From Telopea speciosissima (lineage: Eukaryota > Streptophyta > Magnoliopsida > Proteales > Proteaceae), in NCBI RefSeq assembly GCF_018873765.1, contig NC_057926.1, positions 37,804,946 to 37,868,945 of the forward strand: DNA of 64,000 bases, given 5' to 3'. Position numbers and translations under genes: made by a program. Position 1 is the stretch's first letter; the number at the start of each line of letters is the position of its first letter. The notes beneath the pieces were generated by a model. That model saw nothing but the letters and a program-made list of their open reading frames with translations, was not told where the DNA came from and ran no database searches. Of this stretch, positions 1 through 11,574 are shown piece after piece.

Positions 1-131
1 ACAACATGCACGACTTGTATACATTGCAAGATCAGAAAAACTACCACCAAGACATGCATGCATCGAAATAACAGGATAGAAGCTTGCATGGGACAACATG
101 CATGACTTGCATACATCGCAATACTAGAAAA
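1..131. repeat. Direct repeat, two ~39-bp copies
   Basis: Two near-identical copies begin at 1 and 93 (both start ACAACATGCA and end in AGAAAA), giving a period of about 92 bp. The first copy touches the window edge, so the array may extend to the left. No gene is visible in it. Confidence 0.6.
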
Positions 132-563
132 TTCAAGTTTAGCTACTGTTTTTTTTTTTTTTTACCCGGATGTTAACTTCAGATTTCAATCTCATTCAAT
201 TATTCTTATGAATTTTTGAACCTAGTGAGCGTTTATTACAGTTCTGGTTCTGTTTAGTCGAATTCCTTACTGCAATAGGATTCTTCAAGAACTTACTAAT
301 CAATAAGTAGGACAGTCCTTAGTTTTTAGGATATATTAAAGTTAATAATATGGATTAGGATTGATTTATAAGATTCAACTGTTGGATAAAAAGAAACTAC
401 CTATTCATAAATTCTTAGATTTTTTGAACGATATTTACGGAGTTATCTTAATTAGTTTGGCTGTTTATAAACTCTTAGATATGGCTGAAAGGGAATTTCT
501 CTGTTCGAATCCCTCATATAGAGAAAATAATAAACAAAAACTCAAATTGAAAAAAAATAAAGC

Positions 564-566
<3 letters not shown>

Positions 567-636
<70 letters not shown>
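567..636. repeat. (AT)n microsatellite
   Basis: About 35 uninterrupted AT dinucleotides. The open frames that cross it on both strands are Tyr-Ile repeats and are artefacts. Confidence 0.95.
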
Positions 637-639
<3 letters not shown>

Positions 640-790
640 AATAAGATAGAAACAAGAAACAATAATCAGAATTCAAAAAGGATAGACAGATAATGTGAGA
701 GAGGGCATCTCACAAATCTGTTTTTTGCAATCGCAATAAGAGCTTTATCCGAAGAAAATATGCAAATTAATACTGCTAATAATTTATAGT

Positions 791-901
791 ATATTATCAA
801 GATATCTGTAGGAAAAAAATGAACAACAAAAATAAGTATAATAAAAAAATTTATGCCCTATTATCAAAATATCTGTAGGGAAAAAATGAGCAACAAAAAT
901 T
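791..901. repeat. Direct repeat, two ~42-bp copies
   Basis: The segments at 791-832 and 860-901 share TATTATCAA, ATATCTGTAGG and the run AACAACAAAAAT, with only a few differences. No coding potential is seen around them. Confidence 0.6.
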
Positions 902-925
902 TACTACAATGCAAACAAAAAGAGA

Positions 926-1320
926 GAGAGAGAGGACCACACCTTTGAGTGAGAATATTGGAGATTGTTGTCGTGAGAAACTTGAGGAAAAATGTTATCG
1001 TTAGAGAGAGAGAGAATTGAAAGGAGGCATGAATTTTTTTTGTTGGTAATTATTCATTGGAGAGAGAAACTTGAGAGACAATAGGAGAGGATATAGGAAG
1101 AAGGGGTGTGACTACTTGAAGAACAGTTTAGTTGGTCGTTAGGTGGGGAAAATAGGAGAGAGAGAGACTTGAGAGAAAATAGGAGAGGCTGTAGGAAGAG
1201 GCGTGACTTGTTAAAGAGAGAGACTTGGTCGTTGGAGAGAGGCATGAGAGAAAATAGAAGAGGATATAGGAAGAAGGGGCGCAACTATTTGAAGAATATT
1301 TTAGTTAATCGTTAGGTATT
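926..1320. repeat. Purine-rich minisatellite-like repeat
   Basis: GA-rich tract in which a unit of about 75 bp recurs at 1071-1144 and 1244-1318. A partial copy lies at 1166-1210. Units share AGGATATAGGAAGAAGGGG and TTAGT(T/A)(G/A)(G/A)TCGTTAGGT. The minus-strand open frame here is low-complexity and not believable as a gene. Confidence 0.55.
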
Positions 1321-1410
1321 GAAAATGATATTTTTATCAGCCTAAAAAGTATACGAAAACATAATTGTATTTGCACTTTTAAAAGTAGTAATGATATATA
1401 TATATGGGTA

Positions 1411-2531
1411 AAGCTGTTTGTAACCGAGGTGGTTACAAGTTATTGTTGTAACCATTTTTTCTTTTCTTTTTTACCCCTAATTTTATTTTTCACTCTGCAT
1501 TAAATTTGGGTACTTTTTTGTAATTTCTCCTCCCCCCACTCCCTCCTCGGATTTTACTGTTGCTCTCCCCTCCCTTGTAGGCTCTGTCTCCGGCTTCGAC
1601 TCTAGCTCACCCTCGCCGTCCCTGCCCACCATATTTCCCTCCACCTTTCTTGCCCATTACATCTCTCCCCCATCCTCCTGAACCCAACAACCATCACCCC
1701 CTGCTCCATTCGTCGATCTCTTGCGTACCCTACCTCACTCTCTATTGAAATTGAAATCCATGTCGGCCAACGTCGATGTCGCCGCTTCCATCTTACCTCG
1801 CGATTTGTAATTTTTGTTTCTGTCTCAGACTAAAACCAGTTATGTGGCAATGGAGTTTTTGCAAGTTTAAGTGTGGAGAGGAAAGAAAAAGTGAAGGAGT
1901 GGCTTAGGTGCATAACATAACAGAGAAGATTGACAAAAAAAATAGATTGACTAGACTATTCGAGCATGACCGGTCATCTTTGCAGCATCCCTTCCCCGTT
2001 TTGTCTCCCCACTCACCGCAGCACCCCCTCCCCTATCACCTAATTTTTCTTTGGCCCACCCCCACTCTCAGCAACACCCCTTGCCTGCGCCACCTGCTAC
2101 AACCACGTTTTTTTGCATGAGATGAGCAAAAGAATTACAGGATTGCAAAAGGGCTAATCAGATGAGGATTACGACAGATGCACATCCTCTAGAATGGAAG
2201 GGAACCATGTCTATAAAATCTGAGACCAGTGCTTCTCCTACACGACTATCATTTTTCTGCGTTGCACATCGACGGTTGGAAGAATGAAATATCCAAAGCA
2301 ACAAGAAAACCTGACTTTGTCCTACTTCATCTGGCTTCTTTGGCCATGTCCGTGGATTGTCGATCGAGACGAAAATATTTTACAGGTGCCGGTGCTTACA
2401 AGGTTTTGAGGGATGATGGTCATTGTAAATTATCTCTTTAGGCCCTTTAAATAACTTTCACGTCATTATTTAGGGGTAAAAAATATACGGTTACAACATC
2501 TGTTTGTAACCTTTTTGGTTATAAACAGACA
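1411..2531. mobile_element. Candidate non-autonomous DNA transposon with ~60-bp terminal inverted repeats
   Basis: The left end (about 1411-1475) reads CTGTTTGTAACC, then GGTTACAA, TTGTAACC and TTTTTACCCCTAA. The right end (about 2468-2531) carries the same blocks in the same order as its reverse complement. The 1-kb interior is C-rich, has no transposase, and has short gene-like stretches around 1560-1800 and 2160-2440. I could not find a convincing target-site duplication, so the superfamily is open; long inverted repeats with foreign interior would suit a Mutator-like element. Confidence 0.6.
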
Positions 2532-2554
2532 CTATATTTTTTTTTTGTAGTAAT

Positions 2555-2690
2555 TTGGCACTGTTTTGATACCACTAAACTTGATACCAATGAAGTTAAT
2601 CAGAAACAATGATGAATGTACTTAGTGTGCTCTGATACCAATGAAGTTATACAGGAACAACGATGAATGTGCTTAGTGTAATATCCCGAC
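2555..2690. repeat. Two ~52-bp repeat units containing GCTCTGATACCAAT
   Basis: Two units carry ATACCAATGAAGTTA and AACAA(T/C)GATGAATGT. The motif GCTCTGATACCA is the reverse complement of TGGTATCAGAGC, the initiator-tRNA-Met primer-binding site of many plant LTR retrotransposons. This may therefore be minus-oriented retroelement debris. Related units recur at 7165-7262. Confidence 0.5.
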
Positions 2691-2750
2691 ATAATGGAAA
2701 AATTCAAATATGTAAATTTCGAAGACGAAATTTTGCTAGGGGGGAAGAAT
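2691..2750 (+). mobile_element. 3' internal remnant and polypurine tract of a Del/Tekay-like element
   Basis: The segment AATTTCGAAGACGAAATTTT followed by the purine run AGGGGGGAAGAAT is the usual 3' end of the pol region plus polypurine tract in Del/Tekay chromoviruses. It lies directly before an LTR start, TGTAATATCC, at 2751. Nothing of pol proper is left upstream. Confidence 0.6.
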
Positions 2751-3446
2751 TGTAATATCCTTATTTTGGACTAGGGGTAATTTGGTCTTTTTATCTAATA
2801 CAGGATTAGGGTAAACTGAAGTGTAGGAACTTGGACTAGCTGGAGGTGTACACATGCATGCAAGGTAAGTAGTGTATCCTAGTGTAACACCCTTAATTTG
2901 AATTATTCCTTGCCTAAGTATAGAATTAGGGTTTTATTTATAACATATATAATTTGATTTGAAAAATAATTCATAGTTAGTAACCTAGCCTAGTGCTTAG
3001 ACATTTAATTCAATTTACTAAAGGTTTAAGATTCTATTCTTTAGAGGTGAAATTAAATATTTTATTTTTATAATTTTATAGGGTTGAAAAAGGGACTTCC
3101 CCGATTCTAACTGGGGAGATCTTAGATTTTAGCTAGGAAAGTATTATGGATTGATAAAGAAAGGTGAGGTGGCAATCTTCAATTGGTTGAAAACTCAATC
3201 TTTGAGAATGAAAGTCTTCATAAAATAAAATCCCAACAAAAAAAAGAATTTAGCTAAAATTAAACTACCTAATCTAAAATTTTAATTTAAAAATCGTAAG
3301 TCAAGATTCTTTTTAAAATATTTTCATTGGAGGGCAAGTAAATAGATGTAGTTAGAGACAAAATTGGATTCTTCTCACTTTCTTTTTTGTTAGGAATAAA
3401 TTTCAATAATCAAATTCCAAATCCCATTCCCTTTATCATAAATTTG

Positions 3447-3475
3447 AGAGAGAGAGAGAGAGAGAGGGAGAGAGG
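3447..3475. repeat. (GA)n microsatellite
   Basis: GAGAGA run inside the Del/Tekay-type LTR, followed by purine-rich DNA to about 3530. Confidence 0.85.
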
Positions 3476-4060
3476 AAAATTCGTGAACTATAGAGAGGAA
3501 GAGAAGAAAAAGAAGAGAAGAAGAAGGAGATTCAGACTGCGCAGAACCAGTCACTTGACGTTTAATTTTGACCCTTTTTTGAAATCGAATTGAGAAAATC
3601 GTATTTCACGATAAAACGTAGTCTCATCTCTTATCTTTGCAACACAACTTGAATCAGCCCAATCGAAGATGTGAGCAGAGAGATATCGTTAATTTACTGA
3701 AGGTAGGTCATTCTGTCAAAAATCTATGATTTCCAAATTCGAATTTAAACAATACCTTGAAATTGATTTCATCATTACCTTACTCATAGGACTCCATTAA
3801 AGTGATTCTGAATTAAGAAAAGACATATCAACATCATTGAAGCATTGATTTGAGGTCACTTATAGAAACCTTAGTCGCTTCACACAAGGTGAGTAGATCT
3901 TCAACCATTATACTTGATATTTTTCTTACATATAAAAGTTGTTTTGAAACATTGTTTTAAATCTGAAATTTAATTTTAGATTGAGATTTACCATGCCAAA
4001 AACATATTATATTTATGCTTTTTACTCAATTAAATTGTTCAAACATGATTGTTTGCAAGG

Positions 4061-4921
4061 TGTTGCATGGGGAAATCTCCGATGCTTGGTTCACCCACGG
4101 ATGAGCCTGCAAAGACCAAGTGATGAGCACAAGAGAGCCGGTGTGGCTCTGACCTAAGACTCTCCAATGCCCAAGTTAAATCACCAGTGCAACAGCGTAA
4201 CAGCTAGTAAAAAGTGAGATGAGGAATGGTGCTCCATATCTGGGTATTTATAGAGTGAGGATGAGATGAGGCGGTTGGGAGAGTCCTAGTATGGTAGGAG
4301 TCCTTTTGGAAGGCTCTCTCCCGTAGAGCGGAGTAGAGAGTTATTCTCGGGGTCGGACTCTTATTAGGGTAAGAGTCCATGTAGAGTATGATTTCGTACC
4401 GCACCGAGATCGTGGCTCAATCCTTATCCTACGATTTCCAAAATGTGTTGTCGTGGCCCCGCGATCCCCGGTGGGGTGTCATGGTAGCTTCTGTGGAGGA
4501 GGGCTCGGCCTGGGAGGTCGGCCTCAGAGCTCGGCTTAGGAGCTCGGCCCCAGCCCGTATGACCTGAGGGTCATCACTAGTTGTGTGAGCTTGGCCGCTC
4601 TATGGTGCTCCCATCAAGATCGACCTGAGTAGGCTCGGACCATGGGGTTGACGGGTATGCTGCTCAACCGCGATGGGGGATCTCTGGGTTGGTGTTGGTC
4701 TGTCGTGCCGTGCGGCCAGAGATCGGCCGAAGAGCTCGGCCCACTGGGTCGGCCTAGTCCGACCCGTACGAGTTCGGCTCAGCATCCGATTGACTTGGAT
4801 GTGTCCGACGACCTCGGCCAAGCGGTAAGGTTCATCGAAGGTCGGGTCGGCCTGATCTTCCGTCGAGCTTGGTTCGGCCATGTGGCAGCTTCTGATTGGT
4901 GGGGTGTTTTATGCCTTATCA
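4061..4921 (-). mobile_element. Solo LTR of the Tat family A/B, minus orientation
   Basis: Read on the minus strand, this starts TGATAAGGCATAAAAC and ends CATGCAACA, matching the LTRs at 20202-20929, 29230-29948, 39649-40365 and 41666-42343. It is flanked by a perfect 5-bp duplication CAAGG (4056-4060 and 4922-4926). The minus-strand TATA box TATAAATA is at 4252-4245. At 861 bp it is longer than the other copies (678-728 bp). No internal region adjoins either end, so it is a true solo LTR from intra-element recombination. The short open frames inside it are not genes. Confidence 0.9.
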
Positions 4922-5686
4922 CAAGGAATGATGAATTTCCTTATGATTTGATTCACATATGTGTGTGCAGAATTTTTAATAATGTTATGTTTATAAACTA
5001 ATGAATCCAATGCTAGATTGTTGATAGTATGAGGAAGGTCTATGAATGATTCTTCATGATTATAACCTAATGTATAATATTTTTGGATGATGCATCAAAA
5101 TCTGGTTTTTATTTGATTTACCAGTTTATATTCTATTGGAATTAAAGATGTTTGATGACAACTTTGTGCGAAGATTTTGCTAAATCTTCTAGATATATGT
5201 ATTGTATTCTATGCCATGATATGTTGATGAAATTCTATTTATTTCTAAGTTTTTTTTTTTCTTTCTTTTACAACTCTTGATTAAACGTTTTAGTGTTTGA
5301 ATATAGGGAGTTATAGGGAGTTGCTAACCCTAAGTTTCGAATTTGGATGTATAGCTTCAAATTATAAGCAAACCCTTGATTGTTATTTTATCATTTACCT
5401 TACCGTCATTGGGGAATATATTAGGATAAGGATAAATTGATGAGTTTTTTGAGCTACGAGCTTGTCATTATTGGAGTTATATGGACTACTAGAAACAAAG
5501 AGATGATAAAAAACTTTCGAGGAGGGCATTGCTGGTAAAATCTTCGAGAGTTTTGACTTGGTCTGGGACAAGTTTGGTCACTAGTTTCTCCATTAGTTTC
5601 TTGATGTTGAGAGGAGACAGTGGTGTTGTAGTTGATCATAGTTGGAGTTCATATGACGCGATCATGAGGGCCTTGACCAGTGTATG

Positions 5687-6454
5687 ATAAGGGTGTCAAT
5701 CGGTTCGGTTTCAGGTATTCGGTTCGGTTCGATGCATTGTAGGTGTGACCAGAAACCAAACCGATACCCGACTTGATTTTGTACTTGCAACTGAATCCGA
5801 ACCCCCCTCGGTTCGGTTCGGTTCGGTCTTGGTTCTATTTCGATTTCATAAAACGGTTTTCATTCGGGTCTCATTTGGTTTTTACTGGAATATAATTCAG
5901 TTCTTGTATATGGTTTCTTTTTTTTTTTATAGAATGACAACACCATCAAACCTTCAAATTGACAATACTACTTTGTTTTTAATAAATTTCAAAATGCCTT
6001 GCCGATTAGATATTTGGATCGTTCGGACTTAGGAGAAAATGGAATGTTTGAATTTGAAAGAATTGTAAGATTAACTTGAAGTAAAAGAGTAAGACTAAAA
6101 TAAAAGCAATAAAATAGAAAAGGGAATATGAAAAGCCAATCGGTTAGAGAATTAGAGTTATAGTGATAAACAATTACCAAAAAACAAATACGATTTTGAT
6201 TACTTACTTACTTTAAATCTTTAATTACTTAATTATCTTATTAAATATCTTTTACCCAATTAAAAGAAATAGGGTTTGGGGATTAAATGGGTATTCGGTT
6301 CGATTTTGGTTCAAATCGACGATTTTGGACATGGAACCGAAATCGAACCGAATCGAATTAATATATCCAATATTTAAACCAAAACCAAACCGAATTAATT
6401 CGATTCGGCTCGGCTCGGCTTCGGATTCGGTTTTGGTTAGATATTGATACCTTT
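5687..6454. mobile_element. Non-autonomous hAT-type element
   Basis: Flanked by a perfect 8-bp duplication AGTGTATG (5679-5686 and 6455-6462), the hallmark of hAT insertions. The ends are similar when inverted (AAGGGTGTCAAT and ATTGATACCTTT). Both subterminal zones are packed with GGTTCGGTT-type motifs in opposite orientation. No transposase is present in the 768 bp, so it needs an autonomous partner. It sits inside the Del/Tekay-type LTR and is therefore younger than it. Confidence 0.8.
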
Positions 6455-7164
6455 AGTGTATGGTAACTAGTTCACACTAGTCCATTAGGGAGTGATGTGT
6501 TTGTTATATTACGTTCTTTCGATATAGTTTTTGTTGATTGTTATCATATATACTTTTCATTTCGGTAGTGGTGATAAACAAATATGGTTATGATAATTTT
6601 ATTTTGTTTTTTTTTTTTTCCGGATCTATATATAAATATTACTGTATGTCTTTACATTTTGTATTACTTGTGCATGTTTTCACACATGTATAGTTGTTGT
6701 AGATTTACTTGCTAAGCTTTTTCTCGAAGCTTACCTTCACCACTTTTCAGATGAATAATTTTATGAATGCAAACCTGGATGTGAGGATGTACTAGCGGAA
6801 AAGTCCAAGGGGATGAAACATTTGGATTAGAAGAGGACAACTACTATTAGAAACTTTACACTTTCTTTAAATTTTAGAAGAACTCATAGTTTGTTTGAGT
6901 TTAATTTAATTTTGAAGATTATAACATTTATTTAAGAATTTTAAGTTTAATTTGAAAGTTGTAATAGCTTAATTTGACTACCCTACTTTAGTTAAAGTCT
7001 TAATCTATACATTTTAGACATGTGTTTATGTTTTGGTTCTACTCCGGTTCATATCTCCTTGACATAAACGATCTTGTGGACCATCAATGTCCCTAAACCG
7101 CTATGATAGTTTTGGGGGCGTTACACTTACTGTGTACGTGAAGTAATTGCATAGAGTAAAACTA

Positions 7165-7262
7165 AATTTAGCACTGCTTTAATACCAATGAAGTTAACCA
7201 AGAACAAGGATGAATATGCTCAGTCTGCTCTGATACCAATAAAATTAACCAAGAACAATGTG
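7165..7262. repeat. Second pair of ~52-bp repeat units
   Basis: Contains two units with ATACCAATGAAGTTAACC, AAGAACAA and GCTCTGATACCAAT, related to those at 2555-2690. The two pairs flank the Del/Tekay-type LTR region, as if that region had inserted into, or recombined within, this repeat. Confidence 0.5.
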
Positions 7263-7264
7263 CT

Positions 7265-10200
7265 TGTAGACACCCCAATTTTGCCCATATAAATTTTTTA
7301 AAATGGCTATGGAACACCAGAGGCATTTTAGTCATTTATCTAATTATCATTCTAAACCCGATCATAAAACCCTTATCCATTAGCCGAATCAATCCATTTA
7401 ACTTTTGGATCGGTCTGATCTATCAAATCGAATTTAAACCTATAGACTTTTATCTTTTCTTAAAAAAAAAAAAAAAAAAGATAATATAATCCAAAGAGAT
7501 GATTGTCGTTCAAAGGAAGAGGAAACAACGGAGGGACAACTTAGGAAAAGAAAAAAATGGGACTCATTGGATTCTTTAGGAAAATAGAGGATTCTAGAAG
7601 GGGAAGTTTGGTTTTTCAGCTTTTGAGAAAGAGAAAACAAATTATCTTCGATCATTTGTTCACCTGAATATGACTTCTATCCCCACCTTATTCCCTATAG
7701 CCTGTAGACATCTTACTCTTAAATGGAATCGGCCCTTTGTCTGATCACCTGAACCATATTCTCATTGGTCCCAACTAAATTTTGATTTAGATCCAATTTT
7801 GATGGGCTTAATGCATGGGTTAGGTCCCGACATGATTGATATTTCTCTCAAATCTCTATTTCTTGACTTGTACGATCTAATCCCCTTCTTGATTTGTATA
7901 TTGTAATCAGCATGATCCATATCTAAATCTCCTTACTATTCTCATATCCTTAACATCATGAGATTCTCATTTCTTGAACCTTATGATGTATGATCCTTAC
8001 TCCTTTCTGTGATTTACTTCTTTGGTTAATTTGTTTGTTTCTCTATATCATCGCTTTTGAATTATGACAATTTTAGGTTTTGAATTCATAGAATTAGATG
8101 GTTTACAATATGGATCTAATGAATAAAAAATCTGATGGAATTCGATCTAATTCATCATTTAAGAATTACATTTCAGGATATAAATATTTGTCTCAAATAT
8201 TATAATTGCATTGTTCTAGGCTTCAAGCCCATTCTAGATTCCGACACATTTGGATCTATTTTCACTCAAGCCCAATTAATTTTATCATCAGTAGAGTTTA
8301 ACCTCAACAACAATGATCGAACTGAGCCTTAATCCAATGATCATCATGTAACGGATTCGACATGTGTGATTTAATTATAATTTGATGATGAAAATAAATC
8401 CAGAATGATCCAGGCCCTTCGTATGGACCAAACTCTAATACATTAATCTAAGATGCCACTTAGGTTTGGTCGATGATAATATTGGGTTTAATTTCGTGAA
8501 TTAGACTCTTGATCGACTTTTTATTTGGGCCCATTTCATCTAAATTCCATAGATTTTATATATCGGGCAATTAGACCCATTGCAAGCCACTACAATCTCT
8601 TCTCAATTCTGGCTCATTTCAATTAGGTCAGTCTAATACTGGTTAATACAGACTATTAAGGTCCAGTTCTGGCCCATATCAGTAAATCGATTGTGACATA
8701 GTCCCACGCATTTTGGACCAGATTCAGTCACAAATCATTGAATGCTATTAAATTCTAGGAGTCTAACCAAGACCATTCCATCATTGGTGTTTAAAATGAG
8801 TTGTTGGGTCGAGACCCAGTCAGGCCTATCAGACATTTTGTTATTAATCCAACCTTCAAAACGGATTTGTTTCTGTTCAGTTGAGGCCCAGTCAGGTCCA
8901 CTTTAAAACTTCTTTAGGGACCAGTCCTGAAATCTTTTCTTTTTTAGCCAAAGCCCAGTCTGGCTCATTAAAACTTGTTTTAGTTTTCTTTTGCTTTTAT
9001 CTTTTATGTTTTATTTTCTAAAATCATTTTTAATAAAATATTAAAAAAAATTATGATTTCAAAAATTGTTTTCTTTCATAGCCATCAATAAACGGTTGGG
9101 ATCTATCATGATCTTCAATCCGAATCAAATGGCTTACATTAACCGGCCCTAGAAAATTCTCTTTAATCAACTACATCTCGAGTCGAGCTCATAAGACTTT
9201 AGGGATATCAAATCCCTGCATCATGCGATGAGGCTTCAATCAATTCCCCCATTAATATTTCGAGTGTACATCCATTTTTGGCTTTCGAACAAGCCAACCA
9301 AGTGATTAGGTTCGAGATCGAACCCAATCGGTTTTTCTTTTCTAAAATCATCTCTTTCGAAGCATGTATCTCATTTGGAGTTGGTCTATAAATTAAGTTA
9401 CGTTGTGATAAGGTTGAGTCATTTTCTATGTCTAAGTCGTCCTATATTGGCTAGTCCAATATACGGACTCCCCTAGGACCGTACATACCCAATTTGTCAA
9501 CACAAGTTGGGATTCTTTTCAAATCTATTTTTGTATTTTGTCTTCAATTTGAGTCCCTTTTAATTGTGTTCAATTTGTCCAGTCCAAGTTAGGTCAAAAT
9601 GTGAGTGTGGGGAGTTATAGCCGTCCAAACCAAGGCCCCGAGCAATGGTGCATAGATTAGTATGTGGGACCACGTTGGGAGTTTAATGCATAGATTTGGG
9701 CACCCAATGTCCTTTCGACTAGTCATCCAGAGATGGTTGAATGTATCCTTGATGGGACTATCGTCCTATATCGCATACATTATTTATGTTTCTTGTCTTC
9801 ACAATTATAAATTGCATATTTGATGTATCCTCTCATTAGCCTATTTTTGGTAGTCTTGCTTATAATCTGTCATTATCTCTACTTTATTGCTTTCAAATGA
9901 TAGGATAGAAAAGCATAGCAATTTGACCTAGGACAGCACATACCGTAGCATATACTTAGCCTGGGAAAAGTGTCTTTTTAGAGAATTGTTTAGGGTCTAG
10001 CAATAACAGAGAAATCGACCTTCTGGTCGGGTAGGTTGGGTGTCTAATACCTTCCCAACTCGTAACTTGACACCCACCCAGAGTTCTAGGAACAATCCAA
10101 GTACCTTGTCCATTCTGGAGTCAGTAGTCTTCTCTCCTCTAAAAGAAGCGAGACATTTCTTGGGGCCTAGGCCCTCTAACCTAGGTGACGACTTCCCCTT

Positions 10201-10332
10201 CCTTGGCTCGATGGGCCCTCTTGTGGCATCAGAGTAGCTTATCTCATAGGCAAACCCTTTTACACCGCGTATGACCATGCAGTACAATTCTAGTCCATCA
10301 TCTCGGACTTAAGGGACAGCGTTGTCTCTACA
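7265..10332 (+). repeat. 5' LTR of element C (~3.07 kb)
   Basis: Starts TGTAGACACC and ends TGTCTCTACA, so the ends form short inverted repeats with TG/CA termini. It is followed after one base by a primer-binding site. Its length is unusual for most plant gypsy elements but normal for Ogre-type ones. I see no gene in it; short open frames at 10040-10290 are chance. Confidence 0.7.
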
Positions 10333-10333
10333 A

Positions 10334-10351
10334 TGGCGACTTCACTGGGGA
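10334..10351 (+). promoter_or_regulatory. Primer-binding site of element C
   Basis: TGGCGACTTCACTGGGGA lies one base after the LTR end. It matches the tRNA-Arg-type primer site known from Ogre/Tat retrotransposons with at most one or two differences. Confidence 0.75.
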
Positions 10352-11574
10352 TTGTCAGACTCCCGATTAGACCCTCTTTTGTAAAACAATTCTTTGTTAG
10401 GGCTTATTGTGTTATTTTATTTTTTTCATATTGCATACACCGTTTCACACACGCTCACTGCACGGTCTACTTCTATACCCCTGTGGTGTCACTGTTAGAG
10501 TCCCTTATATAGATTTGGGCCGCCCCCAGTAGCATCACAAACTTTGATACGATACCACTTTAGCTTTCAACTTATCCAATTGGGTGAAGAGCTACCTAAT
10601 AGTCTTTGGGACATACATTTAGGTGTGCCCCGAAAGGCATTATGGTAGACATTTCAACTGATTTGATCAAGTTGTTCCATAAAGTGGTATATAAAGAGGA
10701 AGTGCCACCGTACCTACAAACACAACTGTGACGGGTATTCTGGTCCTCCTTGTCAAGGGGACCCCTTTTTTCAACCTTGCATACTTCGAGCATACATCAT
10801 GTAAGGACATAGTTTTGGAACCTAAGAACAACACAACTAATTGTAACAATTGTTTGAGGTTCAAATTGAAACTCCTACAACAGCTAATTTTACCCTCCTA
10901 TGGTTCTTCGGGTACTAACAGAACTTCAAGGTTCCATCCCTTTCATAGTATTGTGAATATTGTGTTCCCTGCTGGTCAATATTTTTCTACCATATGGTTG
11001 ATAAAGTATGGTGATGCCACCATAACCATCACAAGGTGGTTGTGACAAAAGTGATGCCTGCATAGTTTATCAAAAATAGTACGTATATTTTTTATCAATA
11101 AAGGATCGCATATTTGTATTTTAATGCTAGGGGTAGGTCCTGGTCATGTCCATCTCATAAGTCTCCGAAGAACTAAGTTCGTATAATACCAGCTGTTAGG
11201 ATTTTCTAATTTGGATTGTCCTGTTTGAGGTCATCAATTAGAAATCTTTCCAACTTTATCATATTCCAAATTATCACAACGTTGGGATTACTTGTAATTG
11301 AGCTAACTTTGCTTGGTGTATCTTTAGTCTATGTCACATAAGGAATTTATCGCTTAGACTGTCACCCTTACCAAATTTCAAGTCATGTAAAGTATCTATC
11401 CTCATCTGAAGTAATCATTGTTTAGGTCAAAACCATAAGACCTAGACTCTGTTTATTAAACTTTACTTATCGTTATTCCTTCCCTTTTATCATTCCATAG
11501 GTGTCGAGACCCAGTTTAGTTTGTCCCTTGAGGAGGATCATAAGCATTGCTCTAGTCCCCAAAGCCCGCGATAG
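10352..11574 (+). other. Leader of element C, no recognisable gene
   Basis: Untranslated leader between the primer-binding site and the gag remnant. The short open frames on both strands show no retroelement or host protein motif. Confidence 0.5.

Larger units (their letters stand above)
2751..7125 (+). mobile_element. Del/Tekay-type LTR sequence, interrupted by later insertions
   Basis: An LTR start TGTAATATCC lies at 2751 after the polypurine tract. A second LTR-like start TGTAACACCC lies at 2883. A matching LTR end GGGCGTTACA lies at 7116-7125. The simplest reading is a 132-bp piece of one LTR followed by a second, nearly complete one (2883-7125). The five bases on each side of the second (CCTAG and CTTAC) do not match, so a clean insertion is not proven. 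About 1.6 kb of the span is later insertions (the Tat solo LTR and the hAT element). No protein domains are seen. Confidence 0.5.

Noticed and set aside
465..693. Open frames on both strands over the AT repeat
   Set aside because: They consist of Tyr-Ile repeats from the microsatellite.
1054..1284. Minus-strand open frame in the GA-rich region
   Set aside because: Low-complexity Ser/Leu repeats produced by the minisatellite; no conserved motif.
4600..5001. Overlapping open frames near 4600-5000 on both strands
   Set aside because: They lie within the solo LTR (or cross its edge), whose GC-rich sequence has few stops by chance.
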